DNA of 64,000 nucleotides, from NCBI RefSeq assembly GCF_026151205.1, contig NC_087072.1, forward strand, positions 22,523,603 through 22,587,602, written 5' to 3'. This DNA comes from Bolinopsis microptera. Taxonomy: Eukaryota; Ctenophora; Tentaculata; Lobata; Bolinopsidae. A program made the position numbers and the translations under genes. Positions 1 through 12,589 of this stretch are shown piece after piece. Every line of letters starts with the position of its first letter. Within the stretch, counting starts at the first letter, position 1. The notes beneath the pieces were generated by a model. That model was not told the origin of the DNA and did no database searches. It saw nothing but the letters and a program-made list of their open reading frames with translations.

Positions 1-549
1 GTTGAAATAAACGGATAATTTTCAAACCCCCCGCTCAGCAGTGCTCTTCATCACCTCAAACCTATTATGATTGATTTATTTGATTATGCTAGGACTAACT
101 TTTGACTGCACTAGTTGCATATTTTAAGATTGTGGACTATGATCATACAAATGATATCATATCGATTCTTTTGTTTAAATTTATTTGGTGGGTGTAAAAT
201 AAGTCATTAACATTTAACACAAAACAGTTCAATTTGAAACAAGTCGTCAATTCTTCTATTACGTTTTATTGATTTATCTTTCCACAAACTATTTACCTTC
301 CTCTAATTCTGTTTGACCCAATTACTGTAGTTGAAAGTAATTACTTTAATTTCATCAGATTGAACATATCTGATTACAAGATGAACTTATCTTTAGTAGG
401 CAGTAATCATTAGCTGTTCATTAAACGGTCTGAAAAATCTAAAATAAGAACTTGCATTACGTTATAAATATGAGTGATGAAACAGTGCAAGCTACTAACA
501 TTACCCAACCCCCCTCCTCCTAACTCCACCTCTTCTAGCTCGAATTCGA
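1..549. other. 5' flank of the ZBED-like gene, no coding feature
   Basis: AT-rich sequence with no convincing coding exon. A short ATG frame at 471 stops after 17 codons. The ATG at 474 opens a proline/serine-rich frame that does not join in frame to the next exon. The region probably contains the promoter and 5' UTR of the gene that starts near 550, but no specific element is recognisable. Confidence 0.4.
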
Positions 550-3500
550 ATGATGGATGTTATCAAGAAAGAAGTGGTCCTGCCAACTTCCCTGACTCAG
601 TTGCCTGTCTCTCTCGCTCAGTTCCCGATGGTCTCCGCCAGCTCACCAGCCAGAACCAAGTCATCTCCCGTCAGGACCTCGCCTTCTAGGAGAAACAGCA
701 TGGCTCTACCTGACACTGTAAACCCCGCAAGCAGGGTAGGTTAAACAGGTTACACGTGTAGATTTACAGGTTGCACGTGTAGATTTACAGGTTGCACGTG
801 TAGATTTAAGGTGGAAACTGGATCTTGATGTAACCACTTGGGTGGTTTTACAAACTTGTAATTAAATTGTCGGGTGGGGTTTTGTTTTCTACGTGGGGGC
901 TTGATGTGTGATTGAATGTGTAGTTTTACATGAACAATACAATCTATTATCATTGAGATCGGGGGTTTCATATGGTCATGATAGTAATTGTCATTAGCGT
1001 GTTTTTTGCGCGGCAACAAAATACAGAAATTTTCGCCGTTGGGCATTTTAGAAAATTATTGATCACTTTTCCTGACACGGAAATTATGTGAAGCGAGTAA
1101 TAATTCTCCGTATTTAAACCAGTTTCACTATTTTTAGCCATCAGCGAAGAGTGATGAACAATAAAGAATCATTGGAATATCAAATTTGTGTTAGGGGTCG
1201 TTCACATATTACGTAATCACCTCAAGGATTTGGGGTGTTCAACATCTTGACTATTGGCAGCGGCTCAAAGCACTAAATCTAATGTCGATGCAAAGGAGGA
1301 GAGAGCGTTATATTATCATCCACATGTGGAAAATCTTACATCAACGCTGCCCAAATGACCTTGGGATTCTTTTTTCTACTCCATTAAGACACGGAATCAA
1401 GGCCACCATTCCAAGTCTCAGCAAGAGCAGTACTCAACGTCAACAGTCATTGTATGATGGTTCATTTGCAGTAATGGAACACCATTCCATCAGATCTTCA
1501 CCTCATTGAAGACCCACTGCTGTTCAAAGCAAAACTATCAGCATTTCTTAAACCGTTTCCAGATAACCCACCTGTGAGCAATTACAGCTGCCCTAATGGA
1601 AATTCTTTGCTGGACTGGAGTATGAATAAGGCAGCAGCGATGCTGCAAGGGCGGTCGAACTATTCGATGACCCAGTAGAGGAATCTACGAATCTCTCCAA
1701 AGTATCCAAAGTAAGGGAGAGGAAGGGGTTTCTAAATAATAACACTATACTAGTGTAGCACAATAACTATGTGTAAAACTGATCACGGAGGGGGGGGGGG
1801 GGGGTTGGGGGTTTAAAAATCGGACAAAAAGTAAGTAACATGTGAACAACCCCTTAGTGATTAGCTCAAGAGATATAACTTATAAGTTGAATTACTTCGG
1901 GAAGGACTTCTTACATATTGAGTAGTGGCGGTAATGTTATTATATTCGTAAACTTTGTTTCCTTCGGTTGACAAGTTATCATTCGATTACTCATTACTAG
2001 TTACTAAGTTATAGAAACCCAAGGATTTTAGCTAGCGGCGGTTAAGAAAGGTAATGATATTATGTTATTATAAAAACGCCATAAATTCATTGCTGCTTAT
2101 TAGTTATTTATTTATGCACAGTTTCTCACATATTTGGATAAAAGGACCATGGGACTGTATAGGAATATTTAGTAGTTAGTGGGAAATCGATGACGGTCGA
2201 ATTTTTATAACCCAGTGCCAGGACATACGAAGTTTTGAAATCCGCAGTTATTTTGATATGTCGGCCAAACGAAAGCCAACCAATGTTCTTCGATTCCTGA
2301 CGAGGCTCAGAATCATCATAACTTATAACTATTATAATTGTAACTGGCTATCTCTGTAACTGTAATCCTGGTAAGATCCTAAATTAAACCCCTTCTGAAT
2401 TTAAAACACAGTCTACTCTCTGCAGGTAGTCCACTACACTCCTAAAGCTGCAATATTTGACTTCTACACAGAGGTAAAGATGGTCGTGGAGCCCAATGGT
2501 CACGAGGTCGTGATCGGGAAGTGTGGCACCTGCTCTCAGACTATACGGGGATCCAGGAATGTTACCTCCAACTTTGTCACCCATGTCAAGGTATGTTGTT
2601 TTTTTGTAGCTGCTGTTTTTACCTTCACTTTGCATAATTTTTATATTTTATAAACTGTATAAAATTACCCCTAATTATTGTTATTTGCATATGTAGTAGT
2701 AGTAGTAAACCCGCGATGGGGTGGCATGTGCCTCAATAAAAATATTACAATCATTTATTATTATATCAATGTATCATTAAATATTTCAAAAATATCAATA
2801 ACGTACGGTTGATCCTTCACACTTGGTAAAATATATAAAAATAAAGTTAATCTACACTAAAGAATAAATAATCTATATTATATAAATCAACAATATTAAC
2901 TCCCCATCTTCATGTAGTCATTTATCAAAGCGGTAGAAATCCAAGTAATTTTAGTACGCGGTGCGCAAGGAATTTCGTTTTTTTTTTAAATGTGTAGGCA
3001 AGATAAGCCTAAGTGTGGCAGTGAAAATTGAAAAATAAGTTGCAGAATAAATTGCAGTGACTGACTGTCAAATGCATTATCGCAGTTCATTTATTTGACT
3101 GCACAGTGCACTAACGTTTAGGATTCTTACAGCTGTTATATTTTGCTAATATTTTGTTTAAAAGTTGTAAAGGACAAAGTTCTTGTCCGTCCACGAAAGG
3201 TTTTCTAGGTCAAGTTTTTGTTTGTCCAGTAAGTAACGTACAATGTTGTCCTTGTATGAATTAATAAACTTATCTTGTAACTTAGGTACATTGAAGGGAA
3301 GGATTTTGTTTATTTCGTTTATCGTGTTGTTATATAATCGTGGTCCTACGTTAGAGATGCTATAATCGGTGATCCGTAATCTGTTGAACTTAATTTCAAA
3401 ATACTTTGGATTTCTCCTTTCCGTTTGTCTAAGCGGTGATTTTTCAAATATACTACAATATATTTAAGCGTCAAGTATCATTGTCGCGAGTGCCAATCTG

Positions 3501-6500
3501 TTCGAATTAGCATTGCGCTTGTTCAATGTTGAATTTTTCTTCTCTTATGTCCACACATGCTGTATGCTACACGTGTCATGGAGAATGTTGAATATTTACT
3601 CTTTTTAGTCGTCATGGAAATACGTGCGCGAAACTTTTACTTTGCTTGAATTGTTGGATTCGTCTGTGAGACTAAAGGATTGTACCGAGTAGGCAGTGCA
3701 TGTGTTAGATTCTGGAATCTGGAGGGGGCGAGGCTGCTGCTGTTACAAATTGTAACTATTTGGAAAGTCGCCAAGTAACATTATAGTTCAACACGGGGAA
3801 TATTTTGGCTAAGTTCATTGTCCATCGTAAATTGTTGATTTGTTTAAACTATTTTACTATGGAAATGACCTTTGGGTTTTTAATGCTGTTTTATGCGCAT
3901 GATCTATAACTTTTTGATGTTGATTCGAGTTTAGAACGTCATTGGGCAGCATTATTCGCTCTAAATTTACAAGGAGAGACAACAATCTCGTTTACAATAA
4001 TTGTGCGGATTAAAACAATTTGGCTGTCACTGTCAAATCGTTTACAGGCAGCAATTATAGCCGAAGGGAGACAAGTCAAATCATAAGGATCGCACCTGCT
4101 CAACATCCGATAATCTTCTGCCACTAAACAATCTATAGATTACTCTGTCCCGTCGGCTCTCCCCTCCGCATGCAATAACATAATCACTATCAACATCCAC
4201 ATCACTTGAAATTTCTCTTTCTGGACAGCAATTTCAAAATTACTGGAGCTGTAAGATTGGTAATGGGGTCGCTAAATGCCCTACCCTGAAGGGTTCAACA
4301 TTTCACGTGTTTCACGTGGTCGCTTAGCAACCAATGAAATTGTGACATCAGATCACGGGATTTAACTTAATTACTAATTGATTTCATTCATTATACCCTT
4401 TATAGAGGTATATTTATGAAGGAGACCAATTTAGGAGGTACACGGTAAATTGCTTTGCAGCTCAAGCCGCGTTAAAGAGTTCTGATTATTGCATGTTAAT
4501 GTTTAACAGCCCTGCCCCCTGCCGTCTCTAAAACTAATTGTCAGGCCTAAACTAATTGTCTTGCTTAAATACCACGTTATCAAACCCTTCCAATTATTCG
4601 GCTCTCCAAATTGAACCTACCCAGCCAGTAATTCCGATAATTTCACGGAGCTGGACTAAAATTGCAGGAACTTGTTTCTCAAATAAAGAAACCATTTTGA
4701 GAATAGGCGCCAGTTTGAACTGGCTTCTCAAATAAAGAAACCATTTTGAGGATAGGCGCCAGTTTGGTAAAAATAGTGCCAACATCCAACAAGATACGAT
4801 ATTAGAAACAATACCTGCTCATCTTATCGTATGGGGCCTACATTGGGGCCTAGATTGGCTCTTAATGTTAAAGTTGAGCTGTATCATACTAGAGTAAGGA
4901 TTTTAATATGAACTACTGAAAAACTAACACCCATATTTCACCCCAGAGGTTGCATCCTGAGCAGCAGAGTAATTGGGAGCGCAAGAAAGCAGAACGACAC
5001 GGTTACTTTACCAAGAACTACAGTGCCCCTTCCAACTTATCCAGCTTTAGCAACCTTTACAGCACTTTCACCATACCCACTGTAAGTTTGCACTGTAAGT
5101 TTGTACTGTAAGTTTGTCAGAGAACCGAACCTTTTACTATGTATTGGCCATTTCAATCTATATAATAGATGGGTTGTAATTGAAGACAAATAAATGTTCC
5201 AGAAATGTGCGCCATGAGTACCTACCTGAAATGAAAACAGACGCCACTGCCAGTACCAGTCCATTATTGTGTGACTGACAACAACAAACGTTAACAGGGG
5301 GGGGGTTAATGTTAACAGCATCACACTAATATTATTTACCCCAGCAGGTGAAGATGGAAACAACCCCCACAACTATGCTGTGTTATGATACCCACAACAT
5401 GGTCACAACCCAGCCCATCGTCACCACACAGAACACCCACCCCACCTCCTACACCAAGAATATCGTCACCCAGGACAACTTCCTTGTCACTCAGGACTCG
5501 ACCCTTACCACCACCGTCAAACAGGTGAGATTTTTGGTCCGAGGCCTGTAAACGTGTGGGTGCCTTAAGATGTAACTTTACAAGGTTCCAACATTTACCC
5601 AGCTTTAGAACACCTTACTTAATTTCGTGGTCAGGCGAATCACGATCGTATCTCGTTACGAGCTGTTTCGAATAATTTCTTATATATTTATTTAGTGTCT
5701 TCGTGGTTATCATTCTTGCTCAACCTAGATTCCAGATATCAATTTAACAACTATTCTCCTCTCAAAGGAGCAAAACGAAACGAGTAGGAAGTACTCTGGA
5801 ACCAGCCCGGCAACCATGACAACCACAGCAACACGTGTCGTGTCACCTGACTCAGTTACCGATAACGAGATGTGGGCACTGCTCCAGGCTAAACAGATGT
5901 TATCTTTCCTCGTGGAACAGTTCCTGCCACTAGAAACTGCAGATAGTCCCTCGCTCACCACCCTCTTGTCCGTAAGTTTATTAACTGCTGGTCGGAGCAT
6001 CAAAAGCTACTCTCGAGGAACATTTTGATTATCTGAAACAATGAGTTCAGTCTATATATAGATCTACCGTAAAATTACTGCAATAAAATGACAGCCGAAT
6101 TTTTGGCTAAAGTCAGAACACAGTGTCTTGTAAAAATAATGTGACAGGTACCAGGGTACCAGGGTTACCTGCAGGGTAATTTGCCCCTGTTACCAGGATA
6201 ATTTGCCTCTGTTAGCACGCGGAGACTTGATTGCTTTTCTTTGCACTCAGGGTTACACGTCACAGCGCAGCTTGCGCAGCTTGCGCACAGTTCGTTTTTG
6301 TATAATTGAGTTTATTTTAGCACATTTATATGAAATTGCAATATTTTTGAAATGACCGTCCATTGAATAAATTGGAGGGTTCACGTGGACAGACCTTTTA
6401 AAATTGCTTCCTTTGAGGGTTTATTATAAATGTAACGGTTAAATGATCTTGATCCGACTAAATACACGTGCTGCTTGCAGTTTTAATAGAAGTTTTGTTT

Positions 6501-9500
6501 CAGAGAGCACCTCAGAAACCGTATTCAAGTGCTGTTCTCCAGAACGTTCTAGTGCCCACATGCGTTAGTCACGTGACCTCCAGCATCACTTGCTCGTTAC
6601 AGGTAAGACCTTTTTAAACAGTCTGCCGTCAAGGTCTTACAGGTTTAAGGTCTTACGAAAATATGCAAGCTCTGAATCATCTCCATTAACGATAATCTTA
6701 AGTCTCAATCTTATTTTAGGTTCTGAAAATAATAATAATCAACTGTTCAAATGTTTACAACTGAAGCTTTAAAACAGTCTTAATAAAAAGCTTCAGGTTT
6801 TAAAACTCCACAATCAAGCTCTAGTAGCGATTCAATTATTGTTTTTTCTTTTATTTGACTTCATTAGTCCTAACAGGAAACATCCTGCACTACAATCTAG
6901 CAGAACCCCCTTTTCTAAAACTGTAAACCCTCAGACAGCAAGCAGCGTGAGTATTGTGGTTACGACACAACGCAAGAAAGGATCCCTGATTCTGTTTGCT
7001 GTTTCACTTCACTTCGTGGACATGAGCTGGAAACACGACAGTCACCTCCTGAGTGTCAAGTACTATACCTCCGTATCTCAGTTTGAACGCTCCTTCCTTG
7101 ATCTCCTTGTCAAACACAATATACAGAACAAGGTTCTTATCTTGTTTTTTGGAGTTAAAAACTAGGAGAATTTCCAATTATGGTTCATTTTATTGACGTT
7201 TTCCCGCGTTGGAGTATAAGAATAATTACATCCGTTTTCACCCTTTCCGATTTCAACCGCAACCTGACTCTACTCCCACAAAGTTAATTAGTCCCCTCCG
7301 GCTAGGTGTATCGGTATTTAATTTGGCGACTCTCTTACGAATCAATTTAATTATATGGGTTAATCAGATAATTGACCTAGATTAATTATTACTCTCAAAT
7401 TATCAGGTGTTCAGAATTCTGGGAACCGACATGACGAATAACACCAACTTCTCACTGTTGAACATGCCTGAGCAAGACTCCCCACTACTTGAGCCGGTCA
7501 TCCTTCCCTCTACTCTCGCTGGTTGGTCTACTTTTTCTTTTATGCAATCGGGTTTTTAACAGGGAGAGGGAGGGGGACACCGGTTAGTGGTCAAAGTAGC
7601 AAAACTAGCATTCGCTGAATGATATATCATTCACAATCTTGTGTTTCTCAGTGTAATGGGATAATTCATAATTTTGTATCCCAAAATTATTGTCAATTGC
7701 GTTAATATTGAGCGCTATTCGTTCTGAAAATGTTAGTAATTACAATTATTAGAAAGCTTCTTTCCGAACAACAACTTTTGCTAGCAAATATCACAATGAT
7801 CAGCTCTACTTATTTTATTAAAAATTTAGATAATCATGACTATGAGTACCTGCAGTCAGGAAATACAATAATAAATATTATTTATTATTTGAACATGCAA
7901 TTAAGTGCTCATTCTCGAGTAAGTTTTTAACTATACAGTTCGAGTATTGACATTTAATATTCATAGGTCCTAATTAGTAATTACGGCTCATTAAAAAAAA
8001 ACATATAATAAGTTAGTTACACAACTAAAAAGCAACGTTAAAACAAATCCTGGCAACCTTTCTATTCTGAAATATTTTTCTGTTGCGTAATTCGGATTCT
8101 AGGATAACTAGGATAAATTTCATGATTTGCCACCACTCTCTCCCTCTGAGCTGAAATATTGTAGTTTTAATGAAGATCACGTTATTTAACTTACACTTTT
8201 GTTCAGGTATAACAGTAGATAAATGTGATCCCTTGCCGGAAGTAACCAATTCCTTGATATCTGCCGCTCTAAGTAAATCAGACTTGGGCTCTAAACTAAG
8301 AACTGAGTTGAAGACCTCTCCCCAAACATTCAACCTCAAATACGATCCTGGTAAGTGCAGAGTTTCAAACTGCCTGAAATAGTCCAATATATTTCATATC
8401 TTTACACTCTTCACATTATTTCGCTGAAAGATATTTCATCATGCTCTTATGACCAGCTGGCTCATATTTTTAAAAAGGTAATGAAAGTTTCCTTCAGATA
8501 TGCCCAAATGGTCAAGTGAACAGAGCCAGATCAGTCCAAAACCAGACTCGATTCTCTCCGAAACATTATCCACTCTAGAGCCCTTCAAGGAGATATTTGA
8601 ACTGTTAAAGACAGACCAACTCCTGGTGTCAGTTGCAATCCCCTCCATCTTATCCCTGATAAAGTTGTTCGATCAGAAGCCAAGATCTGAACTAACGAGC
8701 GTGTTGTTGGAGCAGTTAAGAAACTATTTGAAGAAGATCAACTGTAATCCTCTCTTCAGAGCAGCTACCTTTCTCGACCCAAGGTATGTTAGTCTGTTAT
8801 TTTTACTTTTTAATCCCTTTCCTGTCACTTGATCCTCCAGCGGGTGTGTATCTTGTTAAATTTGCAGTTTTTTGTCGTATTAAGTTTTGCCATCACTTTA
8901 TTCTGTTACTAACAGTGATGTATAAATTCAGGTTTAAACTAGTTTGGTGTAAAGATAAGGACGAAGAGTTGAAAGTTGTATCCGAACTAAGATCCTTTTG
9001 TGCTCTTAATTTGGATGGTCAGGAGAAGGAGAAGTAAGCTCCAAGTTTTAAAATTTTATTTTTAATAGTCGATATAATATATATTCCTACGAAGTTTTTC
9101 TACCCAGGTCCCAGTGTCAGAGCAAGCTTTTTATCTTGTGTTTTTCTTAGTTTTGTTTATGTTATGTAAATGTAGTCAATTGTTGTAACAGTCAAAATTC
9201 AATAGACACTAATTCTAGTAATTATGTCCCATGATTGAGATACAATTATCGTTATCAATGTTTAAAAAATGACTAATTTAAAAAATTGCAGCACTGAAAT
9301 GAAGATCAAATCAGAGGACTGTTCACTGCAACCGGAGAGTAAACGCATCAAGCTCTTTACCTACTTCTCCAGTGCGGAGACCGACGAAATGGATCACTTC
9401 AGAACAGTATCTCCCCTGGACCGAGAGATAAAGGAATACCTTCACTCACCTGTCGCAGAGGAAACAACCAACCCTTTCGACTACTGGAAGGACAATCACG

Positions 9501-9676
9501 GAACCTTCAAACAGTTGAGCAGAGTCGCGGGCAAACTATTGACAGTCCCGATCGTACAAACTAAAGTGCAGTGCCATCTCAGTAAGTTCGAAAAACGGAT
9601 CGAAAGTCTGGAAGACATTTCACTGGCACAGACTGAAGAATATTTATATCTCAAGGTTAACAAAATTCTGTGGTGA
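550..9676 (+). CDS. Domesticated hAT transposase gene with BED zinc finger (ZBED-like), 12 exons
   Basis: Exons by splice consensus and phase: 550-735, 2426-2590, 4947-5081, 5348-5524, 5729-5971, 6504-6602, 6935-7132, 7407-7521, 8207-8350, 8498-8783, 8932-9033, 9292-9676 (stop TGA). Joined they give an open frame of about 740 residues. Exons 2-3 encode a BED finger: CGTC, then H-x4-H split by intron 2 (THVK/RLHPE). Exons 7-8 resemble the hAT RNase-H fold, with a D in TDMTNNTNF. Exon 10 carries the hAT signature FLDPR. Exon 12 carries the C-terminal hAT dimerisation domain (PLDREIKEYL, then DYWKDN). The first catalytic Asp region reads SIVVTT, and the usual Trp-Cys insertion region with the Glu is not recognisable, so the protein is probably not an active transposase. 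Inference: a host DNA-binding regulator of the ZBED/DREF kind. Start choice (550 or 553) and the exon 7 acceptor are the weakest points. Confidence 0.87.
745..807 (+). repeat. Tandem repeat, 3 x 21 bp with a CACGTG core
   Basis: Three near-identical 21-bp units starting at 745, 766 and 787, each containing acgtgtagattt. The array lies just inside intron 1 of the ZBED-like gene. Each unit carries CACGTG, an E-box palindrome, so it could be a cluster of bHLH sites, but a neutral minisatellite is equally possible. Confidence 0.8.
1194..1853. mobile_element. Non-autonomous DNA element with TTA target duplication (Harbinger-like) in intron 1
   Basis: The left end GGGGTCGTTCACATATTACG is mirrored by the right end ...AACATGTGAACAACCCC. 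TTA flanks both sides (1191-1193 and 1854-1856). A 3-bp TTA duplication with G-rich inverted ends fits PIF/Harbinger. It has no transposase ORF; its interior is largely a LINE reverse-transcriptase fragment plus a G homopolymer near 1791. Confidence 0.65.
1249..1679 (+). pseudogene. LINE reverse-transcriptase C-terminal fragment inside the Harbinger-like element
   Basis: The frame entering at about 1249 reads DYWQRLKALNLMSMQRRRER and continues with MWKILH and PNDLGI. This is the typical post-RT C-terminal region of CR1/Jockey-type LINE ORF2 proteins. After about codon 85 a frame change is needed to follow the rest, which ends near 1677. No upstream RT core is present, so this is a captured 3' piece and not functional. 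Confidence 0.65.
2426..2590 (+). CDS. Exon 2 of the ZBED-like gene: first half of the BED zinc finger
   Basis: The acceptor ctgcag precedes GTA GTC and the donor gtatgt follows AAG, both in phase 0. The 55 codons include the zinc-binding pair CGTC and the first zinc-binding His (FVTHVK). The second His lies in the first codons of the exon at 4947 (RLHPEQ). Splitting the finger by an intron is what is expected of a host gene rather than of a transposon ORF. Confidence 0.85.
2697..3470 (-). mobile_element. LINE 3' fragment in intron 2 of the ZBED-like gene
   Basis: On the minus strand an open frame from about 3470 to a TAA at 3158-3160 contains RNPKYFEIKFNRL and SISNVGPRLYN. This resembles the C-terminal tail of LINE reverse transcriptases, as seen in element X further right. 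An AT-rich 3' UTR follows, and the element ends at 2697 in an (ACT)n-type tail, as CR1-like elements often do. It is 5'-truncated. Confidence 0.55.
4675..4767 (+). repeat. Direct duplication of ~43 bp
   Basis: Two copies (4675-4717 and 4725-4767) of the sequence containing aaagaaaccattttgag and ggcgccagtttg, separated by 7 bases. The copies differ at one or two positions, so the duplication is recent. It lies in intron 2 of the ZBED-like gene. Confidence 0.85.
9292..9676 (+). CDS. Exon 12 of the ZBED-like gene: hAT C-terminal dimerisation domain
   Basis: Last exon, entered from the donor at 9033 with two leftover bases. It begins with a short acidic/basic linker (a KIKSED-like motif). From PLDREIKEYLHS through NPFDYWKDNHGTFKQLSRVA to the C-terminus it follows the Dimer_Tnp_hAT pattern: conserved Leu-x-E-x2-Y-L, then D-x-W and F-x-L-S-x-x-A. 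The stop is at 9674-9676. Confidence 0.88.
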
Positions 9677-11381
9677 GTGTAGTAGATGGATTGTGGTGCA
9701 TTTTTAAGGGTTGTGTAAATTTATTTGTGTCTGTATACTTTGTAATTGTTTTTTGCTGACGCATTCCTTTGAATGCGTCGTTCTTTAAACTCAAAGTCAA
9801 AGCATTTGGTGAGTAAAGCGATTCTAAGACTAAAGAAACATTAAACCCTCGCTGTTTAAGTTACTGATTTAGATAATAACGTAAACAAACTGGTAAATTC
9901 TTTTCGCTTTACGTTATGAAAACTACGAACGAGACGTTTACTAGTTATTTTGAACACAAATTGGCATGGCTTTCACAATTCTGATATTGTTGTCAGATTC
10001 GATAATTTTATTTTTAAATTTTATAGTGATTTAAATTATAATCCAATTTGGAGTTGATTTAATTTAATTCTTACTGACTATCACAAGGCGATTAGTACTG
10101 AATATATTGACAGATATCAAATCCAAATTATACTTACTGATATCTATTTTATGAGTTATTTAGTGCTTGTTGACCGTAGTTTAATGATAAACTACATGAT
10201 TTGTACAGCAATATATTTGTCATGAATCTATATTGTGTGATTTGTTCACCTAGAATTTATATAAGAAACTACAAATTACGATTAGAAATTAAAACAATGT
10301 TGGATATCAAGATAATTATCTTTTTAGACTATTAAATTGGGGTTACCTTTGATCACACTGGAAACACGAAATTACATTTTTTGATTTCAGTCCAATTTAA
10401 GAGTCTTGCTTTAGTCAAGTAAGAGCCATGCTCAATTAGTGTTCTCAGTAACGCCGCTCCCAATAATTCTTTCGCCCATTTTTTAATCTCGCGGAAAAGC
10501 CCTGAGGGTATGACAGACAGTTCGATCGATGTGTTTTTGGACGGTAACCATGGCGACGACACTCGGAGATTCTGGATCACCTGGTCACGTGACAGGCTAG
10601 TAAAACACGAATTTGATTGTTAAAGTAATTAGTAATGACCAATGACAGTGTTGATTCGCTGTACTTCAGTGATTTGCTGCGTATATATAACTTAACCAAC
10701 GCGCAGTTTAAAGAAATTCACTTTCATTTTTACATTTTAAAAGCTTTCACTTTTACAAAACATAACTCGCCACCAATGAAGTCAAATTTCAGTTTCAAAA
10801 TATCAAAAGAAAGTTAAGAATTTCATAAACACAAAAGGGTCCTAGATGAGGTTGTGAAAGCTCGATCTTCACCTTCAAAGTTCAAAATCGACTATTAAAA
10901 CTTCATGCTTGTTCCATAAAAGTAAACCTTATATCAAAACACCTCCAACCGCAGCTTTTCTGATCAGCTCTCGGCTCTCTCATACCCAGCAATCGTTACT
11001 GGCTGGGCGTATTAATAATAATACAGGTGATTGCGTCTTCACAGCATGTTCAAGCTCGCGCTCGCTCGTATGTCGTAAGTTTATTGCACGCTTCGAACAT
11101 CCCAAGAATGCGATTGCAATTTGCATCACGTGATACAATTCAGCCAATCAGAAGACAAGAATCCGCAAAGTTAAAGCTGCGCACTATAATTATTAGGCCC
11201 AAAATAAGACTTTTTGGGATAACTCTAAAACTACAATGTCCCTAATTTTCCTCTTGGGGAGGAAACGTTACTTTTACAAGGCGAACAATTTGCAAAAAAC
11301 CGGAATTGAAGTCTCTATCTCTTTCACTTTCGAAGTTAGGCCCCAGCCAGTAAGGTTTCATGAGAGGGGCTCTGGATAAAG
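9677..11381. other. Intergenic region after the ZBED-like gene
   Basis: AT-rich, with no gene I can support. It includes a short island (10530-10600) with an RFX-like site and an E-box palindrome. An open minus-strand frame of 75 codons at 10353-10580 lacks an ATG and has no recognisable domain, so I do not call it a gene. Confidence 0.5.
10544..10593. promoter_or_regulatory. RFX X-box-like site with adjacent GTCACGTGAC palindrome
   Basis: GTAACCATGGCGAC at 10544-10557 matches the RFX X-box half-site layout (GTNRCC, 2-base spacer, RGYNAC). GTCACGTGAC at 10584-10593 is a perfect 10-bp palindrome with an E-box core. Two such sites 27 bp apart in an otherwise AT-rich stretch suggest a promoter or enhancer, but no transcript start is visible. 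Confidence 0.3.
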
Positions 11382-11481
11382 TTGTCATACGTTGTATGAC
11401 CCGCCGCGCACGAAGTGCGCGGCTCCCCCTGTATCGTCAGGACTATAGTGAAACGACCGTGGGGGTCGCAACGTGATACAA
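11382..11481 (+). mobile_element. Fold-back MITE family M1, copy 1
   Basis: 100 bp beginning TTGTCATACGTTGTATGAC and ending ...CACGTTG-like inverted end (ACGTGATACAA), with a central GCGCAC/GTGCGC hairpin. Flanked by GGATAAAG and GGATAGAG, an 8-bp target duplication with one mismatch. Confidence 0.85.
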
Positions 11482-11614
11482 GGATAGAGCAAGTCGGTGA
11501 GAGTGCAGAGGCCGTGAGGGTGAGAGCTGTCCCATTGAATGACCATCTAGAAAGGTCACTGAGGATGGCACAAGAAACTACTAACGTATTCAAAGTTTTA
11601 TTCCCAAAGATAGC

Positions 11615-11710
11615 TTGTCATACGTTGTATGACCCACCGCGCACGAAGTGCGCGGCTCCCCTCGTATCGTCACATAGTGAAACGACCGTGGGGGTCGCAA
11701 CGTGATACAA
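11615..11710 (+). mobile_element. Fold-back MITE family M1, copy 2
   Basis: Same termini and central hairpin as the copy at 11382. The flanks carry the exact 8-bp duplication AAGATAGC on both sides. About 90% identical to copy 1. Confidence 0.88.
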
Positions 11711-11983
11711 AAGATAGCTTTGATAAACGGAAAATCATGTCAGAATATAATAAACAGAGATTTTGGATGATTTTTGGAAAAAATAAGTTTTTCTGCCATC
11801 CCCTTGACCGCATCGCGGTTTTGACTAAAATTTTGACCAGTGACCAATTTAATCAGCGAGGTCGGTAAGAGTGCCACAAGTCACCATCAAGGTACTGGAA
11901 GCAGTATGTCCGGAGAAAACTTTGGTGCAATGAAAATTTTGAATATGTCCTACTGGTAGCGACCCAAATTTTATTGTTTTGAC

Positions 11984-12079
11984 TTGTATCACGTTGCGAC
12001 CCCACGGTCGTTTCACTATGGTTACGATACAGGGGGAGCCGCGCACTTCGTGCGCGGCGGGTCATACAACGTACGACAA
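11984..12079 (-). mobile_element. Fold-back MITE family M1, copy 3 (inverted)
   Basis: Reverse-oriented copy beginning TTGTATCACGTTGCGACC and ending GTACGACAA. Flanked by the exact 8-bp duplication GTTTTGAC. Internally it retains the GCGCACTTCGTGCGC hairpin. Confidence 0.88.
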
Positions 12080-12589
12080 GTTTTGACTGAATTTTTCTTG
12101 AATGACCATCTTAAAGGGTCACTGAGGATGGCACAAGACACGATTAAGCTAGGTACTCAAAATCCTATTCCCAACGAAAGCTATGATAAACGGAAAATCA
12201 TCAGAATATAAAAAGAGATTTTGGTAGATTTTGGAAGCCTTAAATAGGCTTAAAATGAGGCAGGAGGCTGGATATAACCTGAGGCAGCATTAGCGAGAAT
12301 TGGAGGGTACTTGCTCTGAGGATATCTGAATAGAGCAGGAGGTAGTATAGTCTGTATTATATTGCAGTTAACGGGTAAAATGTTTGTTTCAAATCCAACT
12401 CGGCGCGCGTCTTGGTAGATTATAAACCTACAATAATGCAGTCTTTCACAATGATTAGCTGAGCTGCAGTTTTTGATATAATAAATAATAAATGAAAGTT
12501 CTTTTTTTCTTATTGACAATTTGGGAAATCATAAATATGAATATGGGTTTTATTTATTTCTACAACAAGTATTTACTCTACAAGTTTAT
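12080..12589. other. Intergenic, no feature
   Basis: No coding exon or recognisable element. Sequence just right of MITE copies 1 and 3 shares short blocks (AATGACCATCT, GGTCACTGAGGATGGCACAA), so the MITEs appear to have landed in two copies of an older local repeat (near 11538-11570 and 12101-12140). Confidence 0.4.

Noticed and set aside
10353-10580. 75-codon minus-strand frame near an X-box/E-box pair
   Set aside because: No ATG in frame, no domain, and no splice context to make it an exon.
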